From contig CP070233.1 of the NCBI GenBank assembly GCA_017355425.1, positions 5,241,501 to 5,305,500 on the forward strand: a DNA stretch of 64,000 nucleotides, given 5' to 3'. A program made the translations under genes and the position numbers. This DNA comes from Dolichospermum sp. DET69 (GTDB lineage: Bacteria > Cyanobacteriota > Cyanobacteriia > Cyanobacteriales > Nostocaceae). Of the stretch, positions 37,092-45,895 are shown piece by piece. The first letter of the stretch is position 1. Each line of letters starts with the position of its first letter. The notes under the pieces are model-generated. The model searched no databases and was not told the origin of the DNA. It saw nothing but the letters and a program-made list of their open reading frames with translations.

Positions 37092-37163
37092 GCCAGCATA
37101 GCACAGTGGTAGTGCATCCGACTTGTAATCGGAAGGTCGTAGGTTCAAATCCAACTGCTGGCC
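37092..37163 (+). tRNA. tRNA-Thr (anticodon UGU)
   Basis: A 72-nt tRNA with acceptor stem GCCAGCA/TGCTGGC, D arm GCAC...GTGC, anticodon stem TCCGA/TCGGA around loop CTTGTAA (anticodon TGT), and T arm with GTTCAAATC. It reads ACA/ACG threonine codons. CCA is not encoded. A hairpin terminator follows. Confidence 0.95.
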
Positions 37164-37166
37164 CTA

Positions 37167-37199
37167 ACGAAACCCTTGAGAAATCAGGGGTTTTGTCGT
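37167..37199 (+). terminator. Terminator after tRNA-Thr
   Basis: AAACCCTTGA and TCAGGGGTTT form a stem of about ten pairs (one mismatch) with loop GAAA, followed by TTGTCGTTT. It starts four bases beyond the tRNA. Confidence 0.7.
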
Positions 37200-37298
37200 T
37201 TCAATGCCCTGTTATATTAACCTTTTGATATTTCTCCATCGTGCCGCAACACTTTAGAATTTAATGGAAAATGACAGAATAATAGATCAACTTTAGAT

Positions 37299-37390
37299 CC
37301 CACATTCCGCACTTCATTGTGTAGTACAGGCACGAGTGTAATAACCCACATTCCGCACTTCATTGTGTAGTACAGGCACGAGTGTAATAA
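37299..37390 (+). repeat. Perfect 46-bp tandem duplication (x2)
   Basis: Two identical 46-bp copies, 37299-37344 and 37345-37390, each starting CCCACATTCCGCACTTCATT and ending CACGAGTGTAATAA. The first part matches the ends of the MITE at 5809-5974. They lie upstream of the IS1634-like pseudogene and probably represent its left terminus, duplicated. Confidence 0.85.
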
Positions 37391-37518
37391 GTAGCAGAAA
37401 TAGGTTAAACATAAACACATAGTTTAGTTAGTAATAAATATAGACAGTAATATAAAGATTGCCAACGAATTCAAATTAATCAGGTATTGACAATAAATTC
37501 AGAAGAAAAAATGAGAAA

Positions 37519-39162
37519 ATGAGTCTGGATGAAATCAAAATACCAAAAAATATGAATAACCAAAAAGAAGAGTTGGAAAGTAAAAACTTAGATCACTTAG
37601 GAATAATAGCAGGAATAATAGATGAAATAGGAATAGTAGAAAAAATCAATGAGATATTTTTGGTAGATAGCCTCAGAGAAAGTAAATACAGGAGAAGTAG
37701 TCAAAGCAATCATTCTCAATGGACTGGGTTTTGTATCAAGACCATTATATTTATTCCCTGATTTTTTTCAGGATAAACCCATAGAACATTTAATAAAAGA
37801 AGGCATAAAAGCATCAGATTTAAATGATGATAAAATAGGTAGAGTAATGGATAAGCTTTACAAATATGGATTAACAAAAATATTCCTAATCATTGCCTTA
37901 GAAGTAGTCAAGAAATTTGGGATAGAAACTAAATATTCCCATTTAGATTCAAGCTCATTACATTTACATGGAGAGTATAAAAATTGCCTAAATAATGGAG
38001 AAAAAGAACAAGTAATAAACAAAGAAAATCCGATTAATATCACACAGGGCTATTCCCGTGACCACCGCCCAGACTTAAAACAATGTATATTAGATTTAAT
38101 AGTAAGTAGTGATGGAGATATACCTTTATTTTTTAGAGGGGCATCAGGAAACGAATCAGATAAAGCCGTATTCGCTCACATTTTAGTGGAATATTCTAAA
38201 CAAATAGATTTTGATAGCATAATGGTCGCCGACAGTGCATTATACAGTGAAAATAATTTAAAGTTAATGGTGAATATGAACTGGATAAGTCGAGTCCCAT
38301 TATCCATTAAAAAAGCTAAAAACTTGGGTTATAGCATCGATAAGTAAAGAACTGAAACCAAGTGATATCAAAGGATATAGCTATCAAGAAGAAAAAGTAT
38401 CTTACGGGGGAATAGAGCAAAGATGGTTATTAATTGAAAGCACAGAAAGAAAAAAAGCGGATTTAAAGAAATTAACCAAAAAAATCGCAGAAGAGTTTCT
38501 GAAAACTAATAAACAGCTAGTCAAGTTAGAAAAAGAAGATTTTTGTTCAAGATCTTTAGCAGAATTAAAAATTAAAGACCTGGCGGCAAAATTAAAATAT
38601 CATCAAATATCGGACATAGAAATTACCGAAAAATTAAATAAAGTACAAACAGTAGTTTATCAAGTCAAAGGTAAATTAATAGAAAATCAAGAATTAATTA
38701 CAAAACATGAAAATTCTTGTGGTCGATTTATTTTATTCTTCGAATATTTTAGACACAACCAAATTAGCACCAACAGAAATATTGAGAATATATAAAGAAC
38801 AGCAATCAACAGAGCGAGGATTTAGATTTATCAAAGACCCGTTATTTTTTGCCGATAGTCTTTTTGTGAAGAATCCAGAAAGAGTAGAGACAATGATGAT
38901 GTTAATGGCATTGTGTCTTTTGGTTTATAATCTGGGACAAAGACAATTACGAATCGCATTAAAAGCACAAAAAGCTACTGTTAAAAATCAACTGAATAAA
39001 CCCACAGAATCTCCCACATTAAGGTGGATATTTCAATGTTTTCAGGGGATTCATATTCTCATCACACAAGGAGTTGATAGGATTCTTAATTTAACGAATG
39101 AACATTGTAGGATATGACAATTCCTACCTAATTCTTGTCAAAAATATTATTTATTGTGTTAG
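37519..39162 (+). pseudogene. IS1634-family (DUF4277) transposase, multiply frameshifted
   Basis: One transposase gene broken into at least five frames. The N-terminus (DHLGIIAGIIDEIGIVEKIN, a DUF4277 start) shifts near 37685 into VVKAIILNGLGFVS... SHLDSSSLHLHGEY (DDE catalytic region) and SMVADSALYS-like residues; it shifts again near 38340 and 38735 (GRFILF to NILDTTKLAPTEILRIYKEQ, the conserved YREL/DDE end) and near 39115 into FLPNSCQKYYLL. The C-terminal QCFQGIHILI is typical. The transposase is dead. The 46-bp repeats upstream are likely its left end; the right end is not clear. Confidence 0.85.
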
Positions 39163-39204
39163 TTGCCGAATCTATAATTCCCTATTGCATAGTTTATAGA
39201 TCCA

Positions 39205-39852
39205 GGCAAAAAATGGATGAATCTTCAAAGTGTAGGAATGGTAGAATATATAAGAAAAGTCAATGGAAAAACAAAAGTTGAAACCCGTTATTATATTAGT
39301 AGTTTGACGGATAATGCGAAATTATTAGGAGAATCAGTGAGGAGTCATTGGGGTATAGAAAACTCATTACATTGGGTTTTGGATGTAGCTTTAAGAGAAG
39401 ATGATTGTAGGATAAGAAAGGATAATGCACCGCAAAATTTTGCAGTTCTACGTCATATAGCAGTAAATGCCGTAGGAAAAGAAAAAAGCCAAAAACTAGG
39501 AATTAAAAATAAACAGGTTTGTGCAGGATGGGATAATGAATATTTAGAGAAAATTTTAGAATGGATCTGATAAAAGTCAGAATATTTAGATAAACATAAA
39601 TAATTTATTCTCACCAGATTCTCAAAAGAATCTAGATTTATGATGTCAAAAATCTAGATATTCAGAGAATTAATATATAGAAATGAACAAAATCAATTCA
39701 TTATTGAAAATAACTAATTACTCTAAATTTATTAAATTTTTAGGATATTAATAAAGGACTTAATAAGCATTTCAATTTCATTTTATGTTTTTCTTTGTCT
39801 AAATACACTAATATAACATTTTGTCAACATAATTTTAGATGCGTTTCCCCTG
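39205..39852 (+). mobile_element. 3' part of an ISAs1-family element
   Basis: The frame 39217-39570 encodes the last ~118 residues of an ISAs1 (H-repeat) transposase: TRYYISSL, SVRSHWGIENSLHWVLDV and FREDD-like LREDDCRIRKDNAPQN, with the catalytic Glu in HWGIEN. The following ~280 bp run to the right terminus at 39852 (GCGTTTCCCCTG). Its last 100 bp (39753-39852) are identical to 43107-43206. The 5' two thirds of the gene and the left end are absent, probably lost when the adjacent IS1634 element arrived. Confidence 0.85.
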
Positions 39853-39908
39853 CCCGACTTCTTAATTAAATTTTTTGTAAATAATGAACATCATTCAAAG
39901 AAGTCGGG
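39853..39908. repeat. Hairpin CCCGACTTCTT / AAGAAGTCGGG
   Basis: Perfect 11-bp arms at 39853-39863 and 39898-39908 separated by 34 AT-rich bases. It abuts the right end of the ISAs1 remnant exactly, so it may be the target palindrome into which the IS inserted. The next 120 bp up to the Rpn-like gene hold nothing recognisable. Confidence 0.7.
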
Positions 39909-40028
39909 GATCTCAAAGTATTGAATACAACACCAAAAATTTTCAAACATCCTCTTACAGAAAATTCATAACTGCTATATAATAGAATTCCAAATTATTT
40001 CCCAGATTTTACTCAAAATTAAAATTTA

Positions 40029-40949
40029 ATGACGCGCTTTATACATGATAAATTCGCCAAAGACTATCTAGAAGAATTATTAAAAGATTACGGAGAAGTC
40101 AAAGCATCAGAAAAAGTCTCAGGAGAAATTAAAGAAATAGATGTTTTATTCACACCTGCTAAACAACAAAGTTCTAAATTACAAATACTGGGGTTACTAG
40201 GAAGACTTGCCGAAAATCCTGCAATAATAGAACCATACCGCAATCCAGCTTCTAGCGATGAAATCTGCGACTGTATTCTCAAATTATTAGAAGTCAAGGC
40301 TTCATTGCGACGAGAAGCCAAAGCCAATAAAATCAAACTTCAGGAGTCAGAAATTCCTAAATTGTGGATTTTAACCCCCACCATATCTGAAACTCGTTTA
40401 TCTAGCTTTGGAACTATCCAAAAAGAAGGTTGGTTATCGGGAGTACATTTTTTAGCAGATGCCATGCGTTCAGCAATTGTGGCAATACACCAACTACCAC
40501 AAACACCAGATACTTTATGGTTGAGGCTTTTGGGTAGGGGAAGCGTACAATCACAAGCAATTATCGAGTTGCAAGCGTTACCATTAGATCACCCTTACCA
40601 AAAAGCCACCCTGGAATTAGTTTACAACTTGCGCGAAAATTTGAGAGTAAATCAAGAACTAGAAACAGATGATAGGGAGTTAATTATGCGACTAGAACCA
40701 CTTTATCAAAGAAATAGAGAACAAGCTAAAGAAGAAGGAAGACAAGAAGGAAAGCAAGAAGGAAAGCAAGAAGGAGAAAAAAACTTAATACTGCGTCTGC
40801 TACATCGTCGGATTGGGGAAATTGATTTGTTATTAATCGAGCGAATTACAGGATTATCAATTGAACAGTTAGAAAATTTAGGAGAGGCGTTATTAGACTT
40901 TTCTAGTGTTGCTGATTTAGAAGCTTGGTTAACCCAACACTCAATCTAA
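40029..40949 (+). CDS. Rpn/PD-(D/E)XK-like nuclease family protein (copy 2)
   Basis: A 306-residue paralogue of 21714-22664. The shared order is HDKFAKDYLEELL, EIKEIDVLF, an IIEPYRNP segment, LWILTPTIS, GVHFLADAMRSAIVAIHQLP and DTLWLRLLGRG, then a DDRELIMRLEPLYQ helix. A short repeat (GKQEGKQEG) follows and the C-terminal LLHRRIGEIDLLLIERI. It is intact. It is followed by a palindromic repeat of the same family as copy 1, 90 bp downstream. Function is likely nuclease-related but unproven. Confidence 0.75.
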   Translation: MTRFIHDKFAKDYLEELLKDYGEVKASEKVSGEIKEIDVLFTPAKQQSSKLQILGLLGRLAENPAIIEPYRNPASSDEICDCILKLLEVKASLRREAKANKIKLQESEIPKLWILTPTISETRLSSFGTIQKEGWLSGVHFLADAMRSAIVAIHQLPQTPDTLWLRLLGRGSVQSQAIIELQALPLDHPYQKATLELVYNLRENLRVNQELETDDRELIMRLEPLYQRNREQAKEEGRQEGKQEGKQEGEKNLILRLLHRRIGEIDLLLIERITGLSIEQLENLGEALLDFSSVADLEAWLTQHSI

Positions 40950-41038
40950 TTCATTTTGATTATTCGGGAGTTAATCATGCAATTAGAACCATTTTTCAAA
41001 CAACCTATACTTGTCATAATCTAAAAACATTAAATCAG

Positions 41039-41114
41039 GTAGGTTGGGTTGACGTTAGGAAACCCAACATTTACAGACGTTTGTTGGGTTGCGCTGTCGC
41101 TTAACCCAACCTAC
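41039..41114. repeat. Palindromic repeat GTAGGTTGGGTT...AACCCAACCTAC
   Basis: Twelve-base inverted ends, GTAGGTTGGGTT and AACCCAACCTAC, with an inner AAACCCAACA/TGTTGGGTT stem. Same family as 22674-22747. Confidence 0.85.
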
Positions 41115-41142
41115 AAAAACTCTTAACCAAACAGTATTGTAA

Positions 41143-41331
41143 TCATTAATGGCTCTTCGGTATTTGTTATGCCAAATATGAGTTTATTTACCCCAGAACC
41201 CTTATAAATAAAGGACTTTATTGTTTTTGATGCCAAATTTATGTCGAATTAACCTATAATCCTTATATGGCAAGGATTTTAAGATTTTATTGGTTAATTT
41301 AGCATAGTAAGTACCGAAGAGCCTCATTAAT
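41143..41331. mobile_element. ISL3-type MITE with 8-bp target duplication
   Basis: Element body 41151-41323 (173 bp) with inverted ends GGCTCTTCGGTA and TACCGAAGAGCC. It is flanked by a perfect 8-bp direct repeat TCATTAAT (41143-41150 and 41324-41331). The GGCTCTTCGG terminus and 8-bp duplication are what ISL3-family elements generate. There is no coding capacity; the interior has paired CCTTATAAATAAAGG and CCTTATATGGCAAGG motifs. The duplication is still perfect, so insertion is fairly recent. Confidence 0.88.
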
Positions 41332-41403
41332 AAGTTCCACTTGCTAAACTAAAAGGGTGTAATGCAATGGAAAAACCTATTTAAAATATCAAATCCTAAA
41401 AAC

Positions 41404-41592
41404 ATGAACAGCCTCAAAACTCTTTGTAAAACTCTAGCTATTAGTACAGGAATCTTTTTATTATCTGTGCCTACTACCTACGGGATACCACCAAAACCGT
41501 TGTTAACTGCCAAAACAACTTACAATCAAACAGGTTGTTGGGATGCAACTTATTATTTTACAATCAAATTACCAGAATCTCTGGCTAATTAA
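41404..41592 (+). pseudogene. 5' end of a secreted protein gene, truncated
   Basis: The ATG at 41404 opens a 62-codon frame with a signal peptide (LAISTGIFLLSVPTTYG) and a short mature part ending WDATYYFTIKLPES. The ending resembles the start of the DUF2808 fold (uncertain), in which about 130 more residues would be expected. The frame runs directly into the 3' end of the convergent phosphatase fragment, overlapping it, so a deletion has removed the 3' parts of both genes. Confidence 0.6.
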
Positions 41593-41946
41593 TATATGTC
41601 CAGTCCGGCCAATTCCACCAGCACAATGCACAACTACTTTTTCATTTTGTTTATCTGCTGTGATTAAAAAAGGCAGGATTTTTTGTGTGAGTATTTCTAA
41701 ATCGGATAAATGAAAATCTTCAATTGGTGACCAACAAACTTGTTGATTACCAAATTCTTGCTGATATATATCTAAAAGATGAGCATAATTAGCTAGTTGT
41801 TTTTCACTAAGTAAACAACAAACTCGCTGAATGTTTTGAGATTTCATAAACTCAATCCAATCATACACCTGATGAGCAGCATATCCAGGACGAGAAGCAC
41901 CAAAAACTATTGTTTCTTGTTCCCAAGCAGGGGCAAATTTGTACAT
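41569..41946 (-). pseudogene. Dual-specificity/tyrosine phosphatase, 3'-truncated
   Basis: A 125-residue frame with the cysteine-phosphatase P-loop HCAGGIGRTG (Cys108, Arg114) and a candidate general acid Asp77 (IEDFHL). The family continues for another 30-50 residues of helix after the P-loop; here the chain ends ten residues later at ISQRFW, where it meets the truncated secreted-protein gene. Catalytic residues are present but the fold is probably incomplete. It starts at ATG 41946, 11 bp downstream of the metX fragment on the same strand. Confidence 0.7.
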
Positions 41947-41956
41947 TTTCAACTAG

Positions 41957-42720
41957 CTAAATTTTGAATTTTTTTAATTGCTCATCATCTGATTCTTGTC
42001 TAAAAGAGACTACCATTTCATTCAATGCTTCCATATCAATTAAAAAAGCATCATGTCCGTGAGTTGATTTCAGTAATCCTAGTTGAGCATGAGGAATTAA
42101 ATCTACTAATTCTTGTTGTTCTACTGGAGGATAAAGAACATCAGAATCAATGGAGATAATTAAAGTCCGTTGTTTGATACTTTGCAAAACAGATTGATAA
42201 TCTTTTCTGTTCCAACTAACATCATGACTATCCATTGCATGAGTTAATGTAATATAAGTATTAGCATCAAAACGTTCTATTAGTTTTTGACCTTGATATT
42301 GTAAATAACTAGCGATCGCAAATTGATTAGATTCATCCTGCTGTCTGCCAAAACGATTTGTAAAACTCTCCCAATAACGATAGGTAATCATTGCCATCAT
42401 CCGCGCTACCGCTAATCCTTGGACTGGTGGTGTATCAATTGTATAGTTCCCACCTTGCCAATTGCGATCGCTATAAATTGCCTGTCTTTGGGCTTCACTC
42501 AAGCCAATAGACCAAGCTGAATGTCTTCCAGGTGATGCCATTGGTGCGATCGCTCTCACCTTTTCTGGATATAATAAAGCCCATTCTAAAACTTGCATTC
42601 CACCCAATGAACCGCCAATTGCTAACCGTAGAGATTTAACTTCCAGATATTCTAATAGTGCAGCTTGGAGGTTAACCATATCCCTAATTGTAATTCTGGG
42701 AAAAGATCCACCATAAACCT
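41957..42720 (-). pseudogene. metX: Homoserine O-acetyltransferase, 5' end lost to an IS
   Basis: The frame encodes the C-terminal two thirds of MetX, which acetylates homoserine in methionine synthesis: ITIRDMVNLQ, nucleophile Ser in GGSLGGMQ, MASPGRHSAWSIG, Asp in IDSDVLYPP and His in THGHDAFLID. An ATG at 42679 exists, but the family frame continues upstream (VYGGSFPRITIRD) to 42720, where the ISAs1 derivative begins. The first ~120 residues, including the oxyanion region, are not on the other side of the insertion, so a deletion accompanied it. The product should be inactive. Confidence 0.88.
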
Positions 42721-43206
42721 CAGGGGAAACGCATCTAAATTATTTTGACAAAATGTAACTTATATGAATACAGAAAAAGGATGATATCAGTAGATTGGTA
42801 TCAAGGTAATAAACATACGTAAAGAAAATTTGATGGTAAATTTCGTTTCTAGAAGAATCAATAAAATGGTATGAAGTGGTATTATCTTTTGAATTAAAAG
42901 AGATAATACCAGAAAATGAAGCTACCACCAAAAATCACAATAGTAGATCACTTTAAAGATTTAGAAGATAAGAGAGTAGAACGGACAAAAAGGCATGAAT
43001 TAATTGATATAGTCACGATTGCCATTTGTGCAGTAATATGTGGAGCAGATAGTTGGGTATTGATGGAGACTTATGGAAAAAAGAAAGAAGAATGGCTAAA
43101 GCAATTAAAGGACTTAATAAGCATTTCAATTTCATTTTATGTTTTTCTTTGTCTAAATACACTAATATAACATTTTGTCAACATAATTTTAGATGCGTTT
43201 CCCCTG
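42721..43206 (+). mobile_element. Internally deleted ISAs1-family element
   Basis: A 486-bp element with near-perfect inverted ends of about 36 bp (CAGGGGAAACGCATCTAAA at each end, followed by TTATTTTGACAAAATGT in the left copy). The frame from 42916 encodes the first ~64 residues of an ISAs1 transposase (ITIVDHFKDLEDKRVERTKR, AICAVICGADSW). At about 43107 it fuses directly to the terminal 100 bp also present at 39753-39852. It is a MITE in the making, and it disrupts metX. Flanking bases give no clear target duplication. Confidence 0.88.
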
Positions 43207-43299
43207 CATAAAACGATTTCCATATTTAGTAAAGATATCAGCGATCGCTTGATTGTGAGTTAATTTATGTGCTATATAACACAACACTCCCACTAATGA

Positions 43300-43473
43300 A
43301 ATCTCACATTAGGAACTGTTGATTGGAGTCTAGTAATCCCGATTTGGATAGGTTCTGTTCCTGGAGTTCTTATTGGTGCTAAACTTTGTGAAATTACCCC
43401 TCAACGTCCACTAAGATTTATTATCTATAGCATTTTAATGATGGTAAGTTGGAAATTAGTTGCACAAGCATAA
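43300..43473 (+). pseudogene. C-terminal fragment of a TauE/SafE-like transporter
   Basis: An in-frame stretch of 57 residues ending at TAA 43471-43473. Its content, IPIWIGSVPGVLIGAKL followed by PLRFIIYSILMMVSWKLV, is the last conserved glycine-rich helix pair of TauE/SafE (sulfite exporter) membrane proteins. No start codon or upstream part remains; a stop precedes it at 43297. It is presumably cut by the same rearrangement that removed the metX 5' end. Confidence 0.65.
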
Positions 43474-43496
43474 TTAATTATCTCTACATTTGCATT

Positions 43497-44144
43497 TTAA
43501 TTGACTTGCCCAAATAATAAATTAAATGTCCCTCGTTCATAAATAATAAATAACCCCAACCCAATTAATACAAAAGGGACAATAGCCTGACCATAACGAC
43601 TTAAAATATAACTAATGTTAGGTTGACGAGTTAATAAATAAGCGATACCGCACCAAACTCCTACCATGCTGAAAAATACAGCTAAAATAATTCCTAACCT
43701 GGCAAAATCTTGACCAGCAAATAAGGGTATGTAAATACTAATATTATCACCCCCATTAGCAACTGTCACAGCCGCAACTTTATAAGTATTGGGATGTAAA
43801 ATGCTTGATATAAAAGAAGATTGAGGGCTATACTGTTCAGTATTCACTGTCTGAACTTCTCCGCTTTCTTCTTCCCGATTTACTAATTGTTTAATTCCAA
43901 TTGCAATTGGTAATATTCCTAATAATCCAATCCATTCTCGCTGGATGACTAAACCACCAAAAAACCCTGGTAAACTGAGGATAATAATAGCTGTAAAACC
44001 AAGATATTGACCGATAAAAATATGTCTACGCCGAAAAGTTCTATCTATTTGCGAAAAAAATAGTAGTAAAATAATGATATCGTCAATATTAGTGGCAGCA
44101 AAGGCAATTATGCCTTCTGTAAAAGCAGTAGCAAACTTATTCAT
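43497..44144 (-). CDS. CadD-family cadmium resistance/membrane transporter
   Basis: A 215-residue integral membrane protein recognised by the CadD pattern: AFAATNIDDIIILLLFFSQ in the first helix, IGQYLGFTAIIILSLPG, ILPIAIGIKQL, VTVANGGDNISIYIPLF and VPFVLIGLGLFIIYE. Two Asp-containing helices (NIDDI, GGDN) are the hallmark. It may export cadmium or another cation. A longer upstream reading to 44480 only reads into IS1380 DNA. The start is ATG 44144. A remnant of a Crp-type regulator lies beyond the IS. Confidence 0.85.
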   Translation of the reverse strand: MNKFATAFTEGIIAFAATNIDDIIILLLFFSQIDRTFRRRHIFIGQYLGFTAIIILSLPGFFGGLVIQREWIGLLGILPIAIGIKQLVNREEESGEVQTVNTEQYSPQSSFISSILHPNTYKVAAVTVANGGDNISIYIPLFAGQDFARLGIILAVFFSMVGVWCGIAYLLTRQPNISYILSRYGQAIVPFVLIGLGLFIIYERGTFNLLFGQVN

Positions 44145-44166
44145 GGTAAAATTGCATAATATAACA

Positions 44167-45757
44167 CCCGGATTTCTCACAAAGAAAAGAAAAAAGGGGT
44201 CAAAAACTGCGAAAATGTATATGTAGAAAGCATTTGAGCAGTTATAAAGTATGACCCCAGTAAGAATAGATCGTATACCAAAACAGTTCACTTTTAAACA
44301 AGAAAAACTTCCTCCAGTAGTAGTTAATTTCCAGGGTGGACAAGTAACATCAGATGCACCTTCTTTGTTTAATTGCGGAAATAGATCGAAAGTTACAAAT
44401 AATATCACGGTTAGCCAAGTGTTTCCAAGACTACAGAAATCCAAATAAGACATTGCATCCTGTAGAAAGTCTATTAGCACAACGAATCTATGGCTTAATT
44501 ATGGGATATGAAGACTTAAACGACCATGAAGAATTACGCCATGATCCAATGTTTGCTCTGGCATTAGGAAAAAATATTAGTCAAGAGAATGAACCATTTA
44601 TATTGGCAGGAAAAAGTACGTTAAACAGGATAGAACATTGTCCTGAAAATGTAGAACAAGGTGCGAAAAGTCGTTACCATAAAATTAGTCATTGTCAAGA
44701 AGAAATTGAAAAATTATTTGTAGACATATTTTTAGAATCTTATTCATCACCACCAAAACAAATAACCTTAGATTTGGACGTAACAGATGATTTAGTGCAT
44801 GGAAATCAAGAACAAGCTTTTTTTAATACTTATTATGGAGGATATTGCTATGCACCACTTTATATTTTCTGTGGAAAACATTTATTAGCAGCGAAACTTA
44901 GGGCTTCAAATGTAGATCCAGCGGAGGGAGCATTATCAGAATTACAAAGAGTCATTCAACAAATACGTGCGAAATGGAATAAAAAACTCTATTTAGTATA
45001 AAACTATTGACTATCAAACCCATGAATCTTGGAGTCGTAGTCGTCGTGTAGTCACTAAAGTTGAGTATGGGGCAAAAGGAACTAATATCCGTTTTGTTGT
45101 CACCTCAATTCCTGCTAATAGAATGTCTCCAAGTGAAGTTTATACCAAAAAATATTGTCCTAGAGGTGAAATGGAAAATCGCTTTAAGGAACAAAAATTA
45201 GAATTATTTAGTGATAGAACCAGTACCCATACATTTGCAGGTAATCAACTACGTTTGTGGTTCTCTTCCATTGCTTATGTTTTGATGAATGCTTTGCGAA
45301 ATAAATGTTTGGTTAAAACTGAATTACACAATGCTCAAGTTGGCACTATCCGTACCAAGTTATTGAAGTTAGGAGCTTTGATTACTGTGAGTACCCGGCG
45401 AGTTTTAATTGCGATTAATAGTTCTTGTCCCTACCAGCATATTTATGCTACTGCTTACCGTTATTTGCAGTTGTTACCAAATCCTGGTTAATTCTTTTGG
45501 AACGATTATTTCTGAATTTTTAAATTTTATTTAGGTTTGGGAGAAAAGTTTTTTTTCACTCTTTTTTGTCATGTCTGATTTTAATACTCAATTAGTTATA
45601 TCAGTATATTTTGTCTGAATACTCTTTATATTTAACGAAAGTTCTTAAATATATACTGAAGAGATTTCCTTTTTTCATCTTTGCTACTTATGTATTAAAT
45701 AAACTTCCTTTTTTTCGTTCTTTATCAATGATTTTTTTCACTTGTGAGAAATCCGGG
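44167..45757 (+). mobile_element. IS1380-family insertion sequence, decayed
   Basis: A 1591-bp element bounded by perfect 14-bp inverted repeats CCCGGATTTCTCAC (44167-44180) and GTGAGAAATCCGGG (45744-45757). The transposase inside is broken. The immediate flanks (AACA left, TTAG right) show no target duplication, so one side has probably been deleted after insertion. Confidence 0.88.
44251..45491 (+). pseudogene. IS1380 transposase, frameshifted and internally deleted
   Basis: The gene starts at ATG 44251 (IPKQFTFKQEKLPPVVVNF), shifts frame near 44370 into DRKLQIISRLAKCFQDYRNP and continues through the first DDE acid (ITLDLDVTDDLVHG) to a stop at 44999. The third part (from 45000, DYQTHESWSRSRRVVTKVEY, then GEMENRFKEQKLELFSDRTS with the last catalytic Glu) joins directly. 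About 80-100 residues between the second and third parts, where the second catalytic Asp should be, are missing. Not functional. Confidence 0.85.
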
Positions 45758-45895
45758 TTAGCAGCACTGATCAGTTCTACCCGTGTAACTATCACTCGTC
45801 TGCTGGGACAATTGGAACAGGAGGGATTGATTGATAGACTTCCCCTGCATCGAATTATCGTGAAACAAGAGGATATTTGGTATTACGAAATTTAA
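45758..45895 (+). pseudogene. C-terminal helix-turn-helix fragment of a Crp/Fnr regulator
   Basis: Beginning exactly at the IS1380 right end, 45 codons read LAALISSTRVTITRLLGQLE and then QEGLIDRLPLHRIIV to a stop at 45893-45895. This is the DNA-recognition helix region of a Crp/Fnr-type protein (the TRVTxTRLL motif is like NtcA and relatives). The cyclic-nucleotide-like sensor domain and dimer helix are gone; they are not on the other side of the IS. Confidence 0.75.

Noticed and set aside
37299-37390. Possible CRISPR or phage-type repeat pair
   Set aside because: Two directly abutting 46-bp copies without a spacer; better explained as a duplicated IS terminus.
43207-43295. Minus-strand peptide with KLTHNQAIADIFTKYGNRFM as the missing MetX start
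   Set aside because: It does not resemble the N-terminus of MetX, so the true 5' part is not at this position.
44145-44480. N-terminal extension of the CadD-like protein
   Set aside because: The extra residues read through the IS1380 left end in antisense; the CadD family starts at MNKFATAF.
45611-45757. N-terminal part of a 94-codon frame ending in the Crp-like tail
   Set aside because: This part lies inside the IS1380 right end; only the codons after 45757 belong to the regulator.
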